The translations under genes and the position numbers were made by a program. The notes under the pieces were generated by a model. That model was given only the letters and a program-made list of their open reading frames with translations. It searched no databases and had not been told where the DNA came from. A stretch of 64,000 bases of DNA from Streptomyces sp. NBC_00286 (GTDB taxonomy: Bacteria > Actinomycetota > Actinomycetes > Streptomycetales > Streptomycetaceae), in NCBI RefSeq assembly GCF_036173125.1, contig NZ_CP108054.1:6725001-6789000 (forward strand), given 5' to 3'. Position 1 is the stretch's first letter. Each line of letters opens with the position of its first letter. Below are positions 46,427-53,891 of this stretch, piece after piece.

Positions 46427-46441
46427 TAGGAAACTTTCCTA
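46427..46441. promoter_or_regulatory. Perfect palindrome upstream of the ROK gene, probable operator
   Basis: TAGGAAACTTTCCTA, with seven-base arms around a central C, is an AT-rich perfect inverted repeat standing out from the GC-rich surroundings. It lies just upstream of the regulator gene, where an autoregulatory ROK site is expected. GGAAA-N-TTTCC sites are seen for other actinobacterial ROK regulators, to my recollection; binding here is inference. Confidence 0.65.
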
Positions 46442-46540
46442 TTGGTTGAGGAAGGTAGGCCTTCGGCCACGGAGGCGTCAATACCGGCCGCTGGCAGGCA
46501 ACAAAGTCGTTACGTGGTGCTGAACGGCTAGGGTCGGCCC

Positions 46541-47266
46541 ATGGCTGGCGAGGACGAAGCGCTTGTGGACCAAGGCCTTCCGGACCAAGGCCTTCCGGAC
46601 CAAGGCCTTCCGGACGAAGCCCTGCTGGCGGAACAGCGGGCCTACTACCGGGCCAGAGCGCAGGAGTACGACCGGGTCTATGCCGAACGCGAGGACCTAC
46701 GGAACCTGCTGGCCGCCACCGACGAACTCCCCATCACCGGCGATGTGTTGGAGCTGGCCTGCGGAACGGGCCAGTGGACCGGCGCCCTCGCTGAACGCGC
46801 CCACTCGGTGACCGCGCTCGACGCGGCGGCCGAGACGCTGGACATCGCGTGCGCCCGCGTCACGTCCCCCAACGTCCTGTTCACCCAGGCCGACGTCTTC
46901 GCCTGGCATCCGTCGCGCCGCTACGACACGGTCTTCTTCGCCTTCTGGCTCTCCCACGTCCCGCCGTCGCGACTGCCCGCTTTCTGGAACACGGTCCGCG
47001 AGGCGCTGGCCCCGCACGGCAAGGCGATCTTCATCGACGAGGGCCCGGGGGAGGCCTGGCGCGAGGAGGCCGCCGCCGGCCAGCCCGGCTCAGTAGTGCT
47101 GCGCCGCCTGGACGACGGCAGCCGGCACCGGGTCGTGAAGGTCTTCCACGAGCCGGAGACGCTGACGGGTGATCTCGCGGCGCTGGGATGGTCGGCCGAT
47201 GTGCGGCTGGTGGGCGGCCGCAGCTTCATCGTGGGCGTGGCGGAACCGGTGGGGGAGCGGGGGTGA
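46541..47266 (+). CDS. Class I SAM-dependent methyltransferase
   Basis: 241 residues. Motif I VLELACGTGQWTGALAERA, TALDAAAETLDIA, TQADVFAWHPSRRYDTVFFA and the post-motif helix LPAFWNTVREALAPHGKAIF make a standard class I fold. The N-terminus has three DQGLP repeats from a 15-bp DNA repeat. Its substrate is unknown; the layout resembles small-molecule methyltransferases. Divergent from the ROK gene with about 140 bases between, so it may share the control region. The true start may be a little further in, as the repeat region is not conserved-looking. Confidence 0.82.
   Translation: MAGEDEALVDQGLPDQGLPDQGLPDEALLAEQRAYYRARAQEYDRVYAEREDLRNLLAATDELPITGDVLELACGTGQWTGALAERAHSVTALDAAAETLDIACARVTSPNVLFTQADVFAWHPSRRYDTVFFAFWLSHVPPSRLPAFWNTVREALAPHGKAIFIDEGPGEAWREEAAAGQPGSVVLRRLDDGSRHRVVKVFHEPETLTGDLAALGWSADVRLVGGRSFIVGVAEPVGERG
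46567..46611 (+). repeat. 15-bp coding triplicate in a methyltransferase N-terminus
   Basis: GACCAAGGCCTTCCG occurs three times exactly, encoding DQGLP each time. Perfect identity points to very recent slippage. Confidence 0.9.
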
Positions 47267-47423
47267 CGGGGGCAGACCGGCAGCGCGGGCGGCGGACCGC
47301 CGCCGCGTCCGGCCGCCCCGACGACGGCGCCCGGGCCCACATGCGCGACGTGGGTCAGGCGATACCGGCCCGGCTGCCGTACGGGCTCGCGCCCCGCCCC
47401 TCCCCGCCCGTCCCAGGCGCAGG

Positions 47424-48284
47424 TTAGGGGTTCCAGAACACGCTGGTGAACGCCCGGTCGAAGCGCCGCGCCGCCAGATCCTCGCGCTGGATCACCCAGT
47501 GAACGGTGGCACTCTCCCAGCCCTCCACATCCATACCGGCCTGCCAGTCGGCCAGAAGCACCCAGTCCGCGACATCACCCGAAACCGGCCCGTCCCACCC
47601 GCCCGCTTCCACCGCTCTCACAGCCCTGGACACGGCAACGGCGACCGGATCGATGTAGACGGCCTCCTCATCGGCGTACCCGCCTATCTGCAATGGCCCC
47701 TCGGGCGCGACGTCGCCACGGACGCTCTCCCAGACCGCGACGAGTTCCTCGGACCGGGGATGCCCGGGAATCGGCACGCTCCTCGCCTCGCCGAGGACTT
47801 CGACAGCCTGATGGTGAGGCAGCGACACATTGACCGTCACCCGCAACGGCCCCTCCGGAAACGCCTCGAACATCGCCTCCTCATCCTCGAAGTCGTACGC
47901 GTTCCAAGCGTGCCGATCCCGCTCCACCACGGCCGAGCCGACCGGGACGTACACCACATTCCCCATGGTCTCGGCGTCGTCAGCGCTCTCAGGAAAGGCG
48001 AACAGCAGCAGCTGCCCGTCGCGAGGCAGGCCCAAATCCGTCGCACCGGCGGGCAACGCCGCGAGATCGACGGAGGCAACGAAGGGATGCTCGGGGTCCG
48101 GCACCTCGGCCGGCAGCAGCAACCGCCCACCGAACCGCCCCACAACCGGCCCATCCCCGTCCCGCGCCAGAGTCGCGCAGGGCCGGGCGACGGCCAACCA
48201 CCGCTCCACGTCCTCGCCCGGTATACCCCGAGCAACCGCCTTGCCACGAAAGGCACTTAACCGTTCCCACATCTCAGGAGTCAT
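47424..48284 (-). CDS. DUF1963/YwqG-like protein
   Basis: 286 residues. The pattern VVGRFGGRLLLPAEVPDPEH, FVASVDLAALP, GQLLLFAFPESADDAE and ESATVHWVIQREDLAARRFD fits the DUF1963 (YwqG) family, soluble proteins of unknown function often encoded near polymorphic toxin or immunity loci. No membrane span or signal peptide. The ATG was chosen since the upstream frame is arginine-rich and lacks a ribosome site. It converges with the methyltransferase gene. Nothing nearby supports a toxin partner. Confidence 0.75.
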   Translation of the reverse strand: MTPEMWERLSAFRGKAVARGIPGEDVERWLAVARPCATLARDGDGPVVGRFGGRLLLPAEVPDPEHPFVASVDLAALPAGATDLGLPRDGQLLLFAFPESADDAETMGNVVYVPVGSAVVERDRHAWNAYDFEDEEAMFEAFPEGPLRVTVNVSLPHHQAVEVLGEARSVPIPGHPRSEELVAVWESVRGDVAPEGPLQIGGYADEEAVYIDPVAVAVSRAVRAVEAGGWDGPVSGDVADWVLLADWQAGMDVEGWESATVHWVIQREDLAARRFDRAFTSVFWNP

Positions 48285-48490
48285 GCCCAAACCGTAGAAG
48301 CAGGCACTGACACGCCGGCTCCGTAGCCGTGACGGGCGGCCGAGGAGCCGCCTGGTGCCTGGTCCTGGCAAACCCGGAGTGGCGTGGACACCACCCTGCA
48401 CTGCGAGCTGCTCGGATGCCCCTTCACCAAGTGCACCTTCGGTGCGTCAACCGAGCCGGGCCCTCACACCTCAGCCATACTTCACGTCCG

Positions 48491-48505
48491 TGAACTGACC
48501 GTTCA
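48491..48505. promoter_or_regulatory. TGAAC-N5-GTTCA inverted repeat, possible operator
   Basis: TGAACTGACCGTTCA is a perfect 5-bp inverted repeat with a five-base spacer in the AT-richer region upstream of the ABC locus. The size suits a dimeric repressor, but no regulator gene is adjacent. Confidence 0.4.
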
Positions 48506-48651
48506 TATACGAGATTTGGTCAACAAGTTGGCTGAAATCGATCAGATGGTGATCTTGTGTCTGACATGTCCATACACTTCCGGACGTTCATGTCACCGGC
48601 TGTTCCGACGACGGCTCGGACAGACTCGTCAACGTCACCCTCCGCAAGGAC

Positions 48652-48674
48652 CGGGTCGGTCCCGCCCCGACCCG
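48652..48674 (+). terminator. Perfect 8-bp stem hairpin upstream of the ABC gene
   Basis: CGGGTCGG pairs with CCGACCCG around TCCCGCC, 44 bases before the ABC start. It may be a terminator of an upstream transcript or an attenuator in the leader. Confidence 0.5.
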
Positions 48675-48717
48675 TGGGTGCGGCCGGACGGTCGGCCGTG
48701 CCACGAGGAAACCCTCC

Positions 48718-49464
48718 ATGCCCCTGAACTATCAGTCCTGCACCTTCCGCTACACCGCCAGGTCACGCCCCGTCCTCAACCAGCTCAACCTGAACTTCTC
48801 ACCCGGCCACACCGTCCTCCTCGGCCCGAACGGCGCATAGAAAAGCACCCTGCTCACCCTCGGCGCCAGCGCCTCCACGCCGCAGGCAGGCCGAATCCGC
48901 TACGGGGACCTCGACCTTGGCAACCGCAGGCATGTGCGGACCTACCGCCACAAGGTTTCCTGGCTGCCGCAGCGCCCAGGGTTCCTCCCCGGGATGACGT
49001 GCAGAGAGCATGTGGCATACGTGGGCTGGCTCAAGGGCATGCGGGAGCGCGACGCCTGGAATGCCGCACCCGAGGCCATCGAGCGCGTCGGCCTGACCGA
49101 CAAGCTCAACAACAAGATCAAGACACTCTCCGGCGGACAGCAGCAGCGCATCGCCATCGCGCAAGCCCTCGTCCATGACGCCGAAGTACTCCTTCTCGAC
49201 GAACCCACCGTCGGGCTCGACCCCCACCAGCGACGCCGCTTTCTCGACCTGCTGATCTCCCTGCGCGGCACGGTCCACGTCGTCGTTTCCACGCACGACA
49301 TCGGTGACCTGGACGAGGCGTTCGACGAAGTCGTCGTCCTTGAAGCGGGCCGTTCCCGCTTCAAGGGAACGGTCAAGGAATTCGCCGGCCACCACGCATC
49401 GGACTGCGCGCCAGGACGCCATCTGGAAAGCGCCTACGCGGCGCTCCTGGAGGCAACCGAATGA
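48718..49464 (+). pseudogene. ABC ATPase gene interrupted by TAG inside Walker A
   Basis: From an ATG the frame reads a normal ABC N-terminus (MPLNYQSCTFRYTARSRPVL) up to LGPNGA, then TAG at 48838-48840, then KSTLLTLGASAS and a full remaining cassette: LPQRPGF, LSGGQQQRIAIAQAL, VLLLDEPTVGLDP and STHDIGDLDEAF. The stop replaces exactly the glycine before the Walker A lysine (codon 41 of about 248). Everything else is in frame and intact, so the loss is recent, or the codon is read through, or it is a sequence error. A glycine codon needs two changes to become TAG. A truncated restart at 48934 would lack Walker A. ATGA overlap with the next gene. Confidence 0.8.
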
Positions 49465-50717
49465 CCATCACCTGGGCAAACCTCCGCGCCTCCGCCGCAC
49501 CGTGGCTGCTCCTCCCCGCCCTGATCTACATCAGCCTGTACATCGGCGACGTCACCTACACCGCCCCCTCCCACTACGGTGTGGAATCCGGCGAGATAGC
49601 CGCTTTCCCCATGGCAGTCATCGCCCCGGCCGCTGCCGGCGCCACCGCATGGGAAGCAGGCCGACACCGCCTCCTGGGCGCCATGCGTGCTACCAGCCCC
49701 CGCAATCCTGTCGTGCAGCTCCTGCGAGCCGTCACCCCCGCCCTGATCCTCTACGTCGTTCTCGCCGTCGCAGCACTCGTCTTCGCCCGCAACGCGACAG
49801 GCGTGTGGCCCGGTGATGCCGGTTGGCTCGCCGCGGCCCACCTCATCGTTCTCCCTCTCGGATGGACGATCATCGGCTGGTGCGCTGGACGCACCCTTCC
49901 GGGCAGCATCGCTGCCCCGCTCGTGGCGATCGGCTGTTGGGCCTGGCTCGCGATGCCGCACTCCTTCACCAACCCCTCCCTACGACACCTGGGAGGCTTC
50001 ATCGACGGCGGTTCCACCGTCACCGACATCCGAGACCCCGCCGTCTACCTCGTCCCGTGGGGTGTCGTTGCCGGTCTGGCCGTCGCCGCGTGGCTTTTGA
50101 CCAGCCCACACCGGCGCGGTCTCAAGGCCACGATCGGCGCCGTGACCGCCGCGGCGACCCTCGTCACCGGCTACCTTGCCGTGACCGACTGGGGATACGC
50201 GGCCCCCACCCATCCCCGTACGGTCGCCATGTCCTGTACCGGACAAGCTCCCAGAGTGTGTGTGCCGCCGGAGTACCAGCCGTATGCCGAGCAGCTGCGC
50301 CGAGACGCCATGGGGCCGATCGACGACCTGAAGGCCGCAGGCATTCCCGCCCCTCAGGAGCTGCGCATCACCTCTGCCAGTACACCGCTCAAGCCGGGCA
50401 CTTGGCCGCTGTACTGGTCGCTTCCCGCTCTCCATGAGCAAGCCTCCCAGGAGCGGTACGAGGCTGATCTCGCCGAATCAGCCGTAGCCGGTGTGGCCGC
50501 CACCGCTGGTGTGCGCGACTGCCAGCAGCCCGGCTCTCCCGCAGCCGCCTGGGCCGCACTCGTCATTGGCCTCGACACACAATCCATCCAGCAGGCGATG
50601 CTCCCCGCCGAATGGACGGCACTCCAGAAGGTCCGTCAGATGCCCGCCGCAGACCAGGCCGACTGGTTCAAGCAGAAGGTCGCAAGCCAGGAGCACTGCA
50701 ACCGGGTGGGCACGTGA
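49461..50717 (+). CDS. ABC-2-type membrane protein with extracellular C-terminal domain
   Basis: 418 residues. About six spans in the first 250 residues (WLLLPALIYISLYIG, LILYVVLAVAALVFA, WTIIGWCAGRTLPGSI and others), then an about 170-residue soluble domain, probably outside, with cysteines in SCTGQAPRVCVPPEYQPYA and a last CNRVGT. It overlaps the ABC ATPase gene by ATGA and the following membrane protein by GTGA, so the three form one transport unit. With the ATPase broken, transport may be lost. Cargo unknown; such trios are often exporters or resistance/immunity systems. Confidence 0.75.
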   Translation: MTITWANLRASAAPWLLLPALIYISLYIGDVTYTAPSHYGVESGEIAAFPMAVIAPAAAGATAWEAGRHRLLGAMRATSPRNPVVQLLRAVTPALILYVVLAVAALVFARNATGVWPGDAGWLAAAHLIVLPLGWTIIGWCAGRTLPGSIAAPLVAIGCWAWLAMPHSFTNPSLRHLGGFIDGGSTVTDIRDPAVYLVPWGVVAGLAVAAWLLTSPHRRGLKATIGAVTAAATLVTGYLAVTDWGYAAPTHPRTVAMSCTGQAPRVCVPPEYQPYAEQLRRDAMGPIDDLKAAGIPAPQELRITSASTPLKPGTWPLYWSLPALHEQASQERYEADLAESAVAGVAATAGVRDCQQPGSPAAAWAALVIGLDTQSIQQAMLPAEWTALQKVRQMPAADQADWFKQKVASQEHCNRVGT

Positions 50718-51268
50718 ACCGATACGCGCTGACCGTACGGCGCTGGTGGGCCGTCCCTCCCACGCTCGCCGTGATCGTGGCCGTGTGCTGGGCGGTGGGC
50801 ACGAGCGAGGTTCCTATTCCGAGCTTGGCCGGCGGGATGAGCGGTGCACGCCTGGCGTACTTCACCCCCATCCTGACCGTCGTCGCCGTCATGTACTGCA
50901 TGGAGCGCCGGCTCCGCGAGGCGGAACGGACAGCGGTAGTACCCATCCGCCGCCTCGACCATGGCGCCGTCATCCTCACCGCGGTTCTCGCCCACGGGGC
51001 TGGAGTGCTGGTGGGGATGGACGTCGCCCGCAACATCACGCTCCTCCTCGCTCTTGCTCTCCTCGTACGGCGTGTGGCAAACGAAGCGGCGGCGGCAGCT
51101 TCCGGAATGGCGCTCCTCATCGGCACCCTGATCGCCGGCCGCGCCTACCAGCCCGGCGGCTCCGCCACGCACACCTGGTGGGCGCTACCCCTATACCCGG
51201 CGGGAAGCACGACCGCGTGGCTGATCACCGTCGCCGTGTTCGCTCTCGCCCTGCTGGCCACCCCTTGA
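50714..51268 (+). CDS. Small multi-span membrane protein of the ABC locus
   Basis: 184 residues with about five spans (TLAVIVAVCWAVGT, YFTPILTVVAVMYCM, AVILTAVLAHGAGVLVGM, ITLLLALALLV, WLITVAVFALALLA). It carries the charged cytoplasmic loop ERRLREAERTAVVPIRRLDH. The GTG overlaps the preceding stop (GTGA). Likely a second permease subunit for the trio. No family recognised. Confidence 0.7.
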   Translation: MNRYALTVRRWWAVPPTLAVIVAVCWAVGTSEVPIPSLAGGMSGARLAYFTPILTVVAVMYCMERRLREAERTAVVPIRRLDHGAVILTAVLAHGAGVLVGMDVARNITLLLALALLVRRVANEAAAAASGMALLIGTLIAGRAYQPGGSATHTWWALPLYPAGSTTAWLITVAVFALALLATP

Positions 51269-51427
51269 CGTCTCAGTGGCGGCGGGGGCCTGAAGCGGAG
51301 CGTCGGCCACTGCGTCGCAAACCCGAAAGCTGGCCTCAACGGCACGCCGCATGTCCGGACTTCGCCGCGGACTAGCGCATCCTCATTGTCGGAGTGCGCG
51401 CCATGGCGGGATTCCCGGCGAGCCGAC

Positions 51428-51622
51428 TCACGCCGAGCAACGGGTCATACGAGGGCACGATGCCGTGAAGTGAGCCCAGGCTTCCGGGGTGAGGCGAAGT
51501 ATCGCGCCGCTGGGGTCTTTTGAGTCGCGGACGGCGACGGTGTGGGGGATGTTGCGGGCAACTTCGACGCACTCCCCGCCGGACGTGCTGTAGCTGGACT
51601 TCACGAAGTCGAACTCGGGCAA
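51428..51622 (-). CDS. DUF397 small regulatory protein
   Basis: 64 residues, complete. [31 protein letters not shown] and [11 protein letters not shown] are the DUF397 signature. These proteins are encoded after WhiJ-like XRE/DUF5753 regulators, which they are thought to antagonise, in developmental or antibiotic control loci of Streptomyces. The matching regulator gene just upstream is only a fragment here, so this one is probably an orphan. Start is clear (MPEFDFV). Confidence 0.9.
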   Translation of the reverse strand: MPEFDFVKSSYSTSGGECVEVARNIPHTVAVRDSKDPSGAILRLTPEAWAHFTASCPRMTRCSA

Positions 51623-51625
51623 GGC

Positions 51626-51925
51626 CTACATCTCCTGACGGATGCTGTCGATCAGCTGGACGGCGTCGTGCTGAGCGAGGCTCAGGCGGGCCGTACGGTC
51701 GAAGTACTGGCTGTACTTGGCGCTGTCGTCCTCGTTCTCCACCCACACGGTAGACGTGATGGCGTCCACGTGGACCACGTCCACGGCCTCGGTTTCGGCG
51801 AACGAGATGATATTGAACGCGCCACCGACGCAGGGGTGTCCACCCGTGCGGTAGGGGAGTACTTGCAGCCGGATGTTCGGCAACTTGGCCACGTTCAGCA
51901 GGTGTTCGAGCTGCGCTCGCATCAC
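51626..51925 (-). pseudogene. 5'-truncated DUF5753 (WhiJ-like) regulator
   Basis: 99 residues matching only the C-terminal half of an XRE/DUF5753 protein: GGPDVMRAQLEHLLNVAKLP, LQVLPYRTGGHPCVGGAFNI, VVHVDAITSTVWVENEDDSA and a final AVQLIDSIRQEM. A full protein has about 270-290 residues with an N-terminal helix-turn-helix, which is missing. The frame continues upstream for some residues as arginine-rich non-homologous sequence. The DUF397 gene follows three bases after the stop. Likely non-functional. Confidence 0.85.
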
Positions 51926-52094
51926 GTCCGGGCCGCCGACGAGTTGGCCTCTCCGCCCCCGTGCGGACGCCTGGCTCGACGGTCATCGGGGCTCCTCTCG
52001 TCCTGGGGACGCTTCGAAGGCTTGGGCTTTCACCTCTCCTTCGCCGGTCACCCCCGGCGAGTTCCCTCGGTGCCCCCTGGCCCTTGGTCCCTGA

Positions 52095-52125
52095 TGCTGC
52101 GCCGCGGGAGTTCCGCGGCGCAGCA
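52095..52125. terminator. Perfect 13-bp stem hairpin in decayed regulator region
   Basis: TGCTGCGCCGCGG and CCGCGGCGCAGCA pair perfectly around GAGTT. It lies between the truncated DUF5753 gene and the broken ATP-binding gene, which point away from each other. A terminator in that place suggests that an intervening gene was deleted and only its end remains. Confidence 0.7.
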
Positions 52126-52205
52126 CCAGGCGTGTATCGAAAGTGGATGGCGGACTGGTCGCCCGGCTGGCTACGGTCGAACTGCTGGGGAAACAGGAAA
52201 TTCCT

Positions 52206-52575
52206 TGAACGCGCACATCAGCACCCCGATGTCGGCACACACCTTCGCGAAGGATGGCACCTCGACGTCCCAGACATGCTGCGCGACAAGATCTACCAAT
52301 GCCATGCTGCACGGCAGCCTCCGAGACCGGCTCATCCGTGTGCGGATCGTGCTCACCGGCTCCGTACTCCGCATCGAGGTCAGCGACCCGCGTAGCGAGC
52401 GGCTGCCCAGTCCTCGGCCGGCGGGGGAGGACGGCCAGTTCGGGGGCGAGGGCTGCTGCTGGTCGGGGCCCTGGCAGACCGCTGGGGACTCGCGCCTCGT
52501 ACCGTCGGCAAGACCGTCTACGCGGAGTGGGACCTGGTCGGGAAGGCAGTTCTGCTCGTGGACGCGAAGCAGTGA
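52206..52575 (+). pseudogene. Frameshifted HATPase (RsbW/anti-sigma-like) regulatory protein
   Basis: Two blocks in different frames read as one ATP-binding regulator: TNAMLHGSLRDRLIRVRIVL with VLRIEVSDPRSERLP, then GLLLVGALADRWGL and YAEWDLVGKAVLLVDAKQ. Adding one G to the G-run at 52442-52446 restores FGGRGLLLVGALADRWG. The ELVTN motif is ATRSTN, with its catalytic glutamate lost, and the N-terminal part changes frame again. So there are several lesions. Genes of this kind sit next to XRE/DUF5753-DUF397 pairs in Streptomyces, consistent with a decayed trio. Confidence 0.8.
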
Positions 52576-52659
52576 CGGGGATGGCGCTGGCGTGGGCACG
52601 TGCCGGAACGGTGCTCGACGAGCGAAAGAGGCGGCTGATGACCATGCCGTACGCCGTGG

Positions 52660-53829
52660 TCAGCCGACAAGAGCCGCGTCACTCTTTGGTGCGGAGCCGG
52701 AAGCGACGCGCTTGCCGGTGTCGGCCTCGTTCACCCATCGCTCCAGCAGGGCCGCGAACTCGGCGGCTCTGACCTGCCAGTTCAGACCGGCGAGGGCGGC
52801 CTCACGACCCTGCCGAGCTGCGTGCGCTCGGAGTTCGGGGTCGGCACGCAGACGTCGTACGGCCTCCGCCGCGGCCGCCGGATCCTCGTACGGTACGACC
52901 AGTCCGCAGCCGTGCCGCTCGACCAGCTCCGACGCGAACGGGGTGGGCGTGGTGACGACCGGTACACCGTGGGCCATGTACTCGACGACCTTGGTCGGGC
53001 GCGAGTGGCGGTAGTTGGGCTGGTCGTGCAGGAGCGAGAGGCCGGCCAGAGCGCCCGAAAGCTTGGCGAGCGCACGGTTGTTGGGCAGGAAGCCGTACCA
53101 GCGCAGCACTCCTTCCCGGTGGGCCTGTGTGAGTGCGTCTCGTACGTCCGGGTTCGCCGCGCCGATCACCTCGACCCGCACGGCGGGTCCCAGCAGACGC
53201 GCTGTTTCGATCATGTCCAGTACGCCGCGTGCCCGGGACAGGTGACCGAGATAAACGACGCGGCCGTCGCAGGGCGGCTCGGGTGGAAGGGGCGGTACGG
53301 TCGCGAAGTTCGGCACGACGGGGTGGACATCGCGGAAGCGGGCCTGGTAAGCGTCCTCGGCCAGCAGGAGCCGCAGATGCCGCTCCGCCAGCCGTTCGGC
53401 GGCCCGCATTCCCAGCCTCAGCGGTGGCCGCAGCACGCCCGGCACCCAGCGCTTCATGACGAGCGCCGCTGCCGTGTCCTCGTGCACGTCCCACACCGTC
53501 ACCGGAGCCCGCCCGCCACGCCGCCAATGGCGCATCGCGCCGGGCAGGGCCAGCAGCAGTTCCGGGTCGTGCAGCAGCACTACGTCCGCCTCCGGCCCGC
53601 GCTCGGCCAGCAACTTGGCGGCCGCGCGCAGCGCAGCGCGGCGGTCGCGGCCGACGGCCCGGGGGAGGTCTACGCCCTCAACGCCCGACCGTGGCGTCAC
53701 GACGCCGCATGCCGCGAACGGTGCCGCGTACACGATCTGGTGGCCGCGCTCTCGGAGGGCGGCGATCTGCCGGTGCAGGATCCGAGCATCCTCGGGGTGA
53801 TGCACCACCGTGACGACGAGTACACGCAT
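52660..53829 (-). CDS. GT4-type glycosyltransferase
   Basis: 389 residues, GT-B fold. N-terminal VLVVTVVHHPEDARILHRQI, DVVLLHDPELLLALPGAM, and donor-side RVVYLGHLSRARGVLDMIE, GFLPNNRALAKLSGALAGLS, SRPTKVVEYMAHGVPVVTTP (the E-x7-E-like region). It would transfer a sugar from an NDP donor onto a cytoplasmic acceptor. Two ATGs 12 bases apart are possible; the second has GAGG six bases upstream and gives the shorter start MRVLVV. It lies 62 bases after the nucleotide-sugar dehydrogenase gene on the same strand, so it likely uses its product or acts in the same glycan. Confidence 0.85.
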   Translation of the reverse strand: MRVLVVTVVHHPEDARILHRQIAALRERGHQIVYAAPFAACGVVTPRSGVEGVDLPRAVGRDRRAALRAAAKLLAERGPEADVVLLHDPELLLALPGAMRHWRRGGRAPVTVWDVHEDTAAALVMKRWVPGVLRPPLRLGMRAAERLAERHLRLLLAEDAYQARFRDVHPVVPNFATVPPLPPEPPCDGRVVYLGHLSRARGVLDMIETARLLGPAVRVEVIGAANPDVRDALTQAHREGVLRWYGFLPNNRALAKLSGALAGLSLLHDQPNYRHSRPTKVVEYMAHGVPVVTTPTPFASELVERHGCGLVVPYEDPAAAAEAVRRLRADPELRAHAARQGREAALAGLNWQVRAAEFAALLERWVNEADTGKRVASGSAPKSDAALVG

Positions 53830-53891
53830 CAAAAGCCTCATAACTCTCTGGCAGCCCAAGGGCGTTGGCACCTGCCGTGGTGGGTGGCGGT

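Larger units (their letters stand above)
48285..48717. other. AT-richer leader region ahead of the broken ABC gene
   Basis: 433 bases without a convincing gene. The part near 48480-48600 is clearly AT-richer than the flanks, hinting at a promoter or acquired DNA. It contains the TGAAC/GTTCA inverted repeat, a gapped GACATG/CATGTC inverted repeat near 48559-48597, and the hairpin at 48652-48674. Open frames run through it but have no ribosome sites. Confidence 0.5.

Noticed and set aside
47169..48260. Plus-strand frame opposite the DUF1963-like gene
   Set aside because: Antisense shadow; the minus-strand protein has a coherent family pattern and start.
48384..49178. 264-codon plus-strand frame covering the ABC leader and N-terminus
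   Set aside because: Out of frame with the ABC cassette motifs and Arg/Pro-rich; it has no family pattern.
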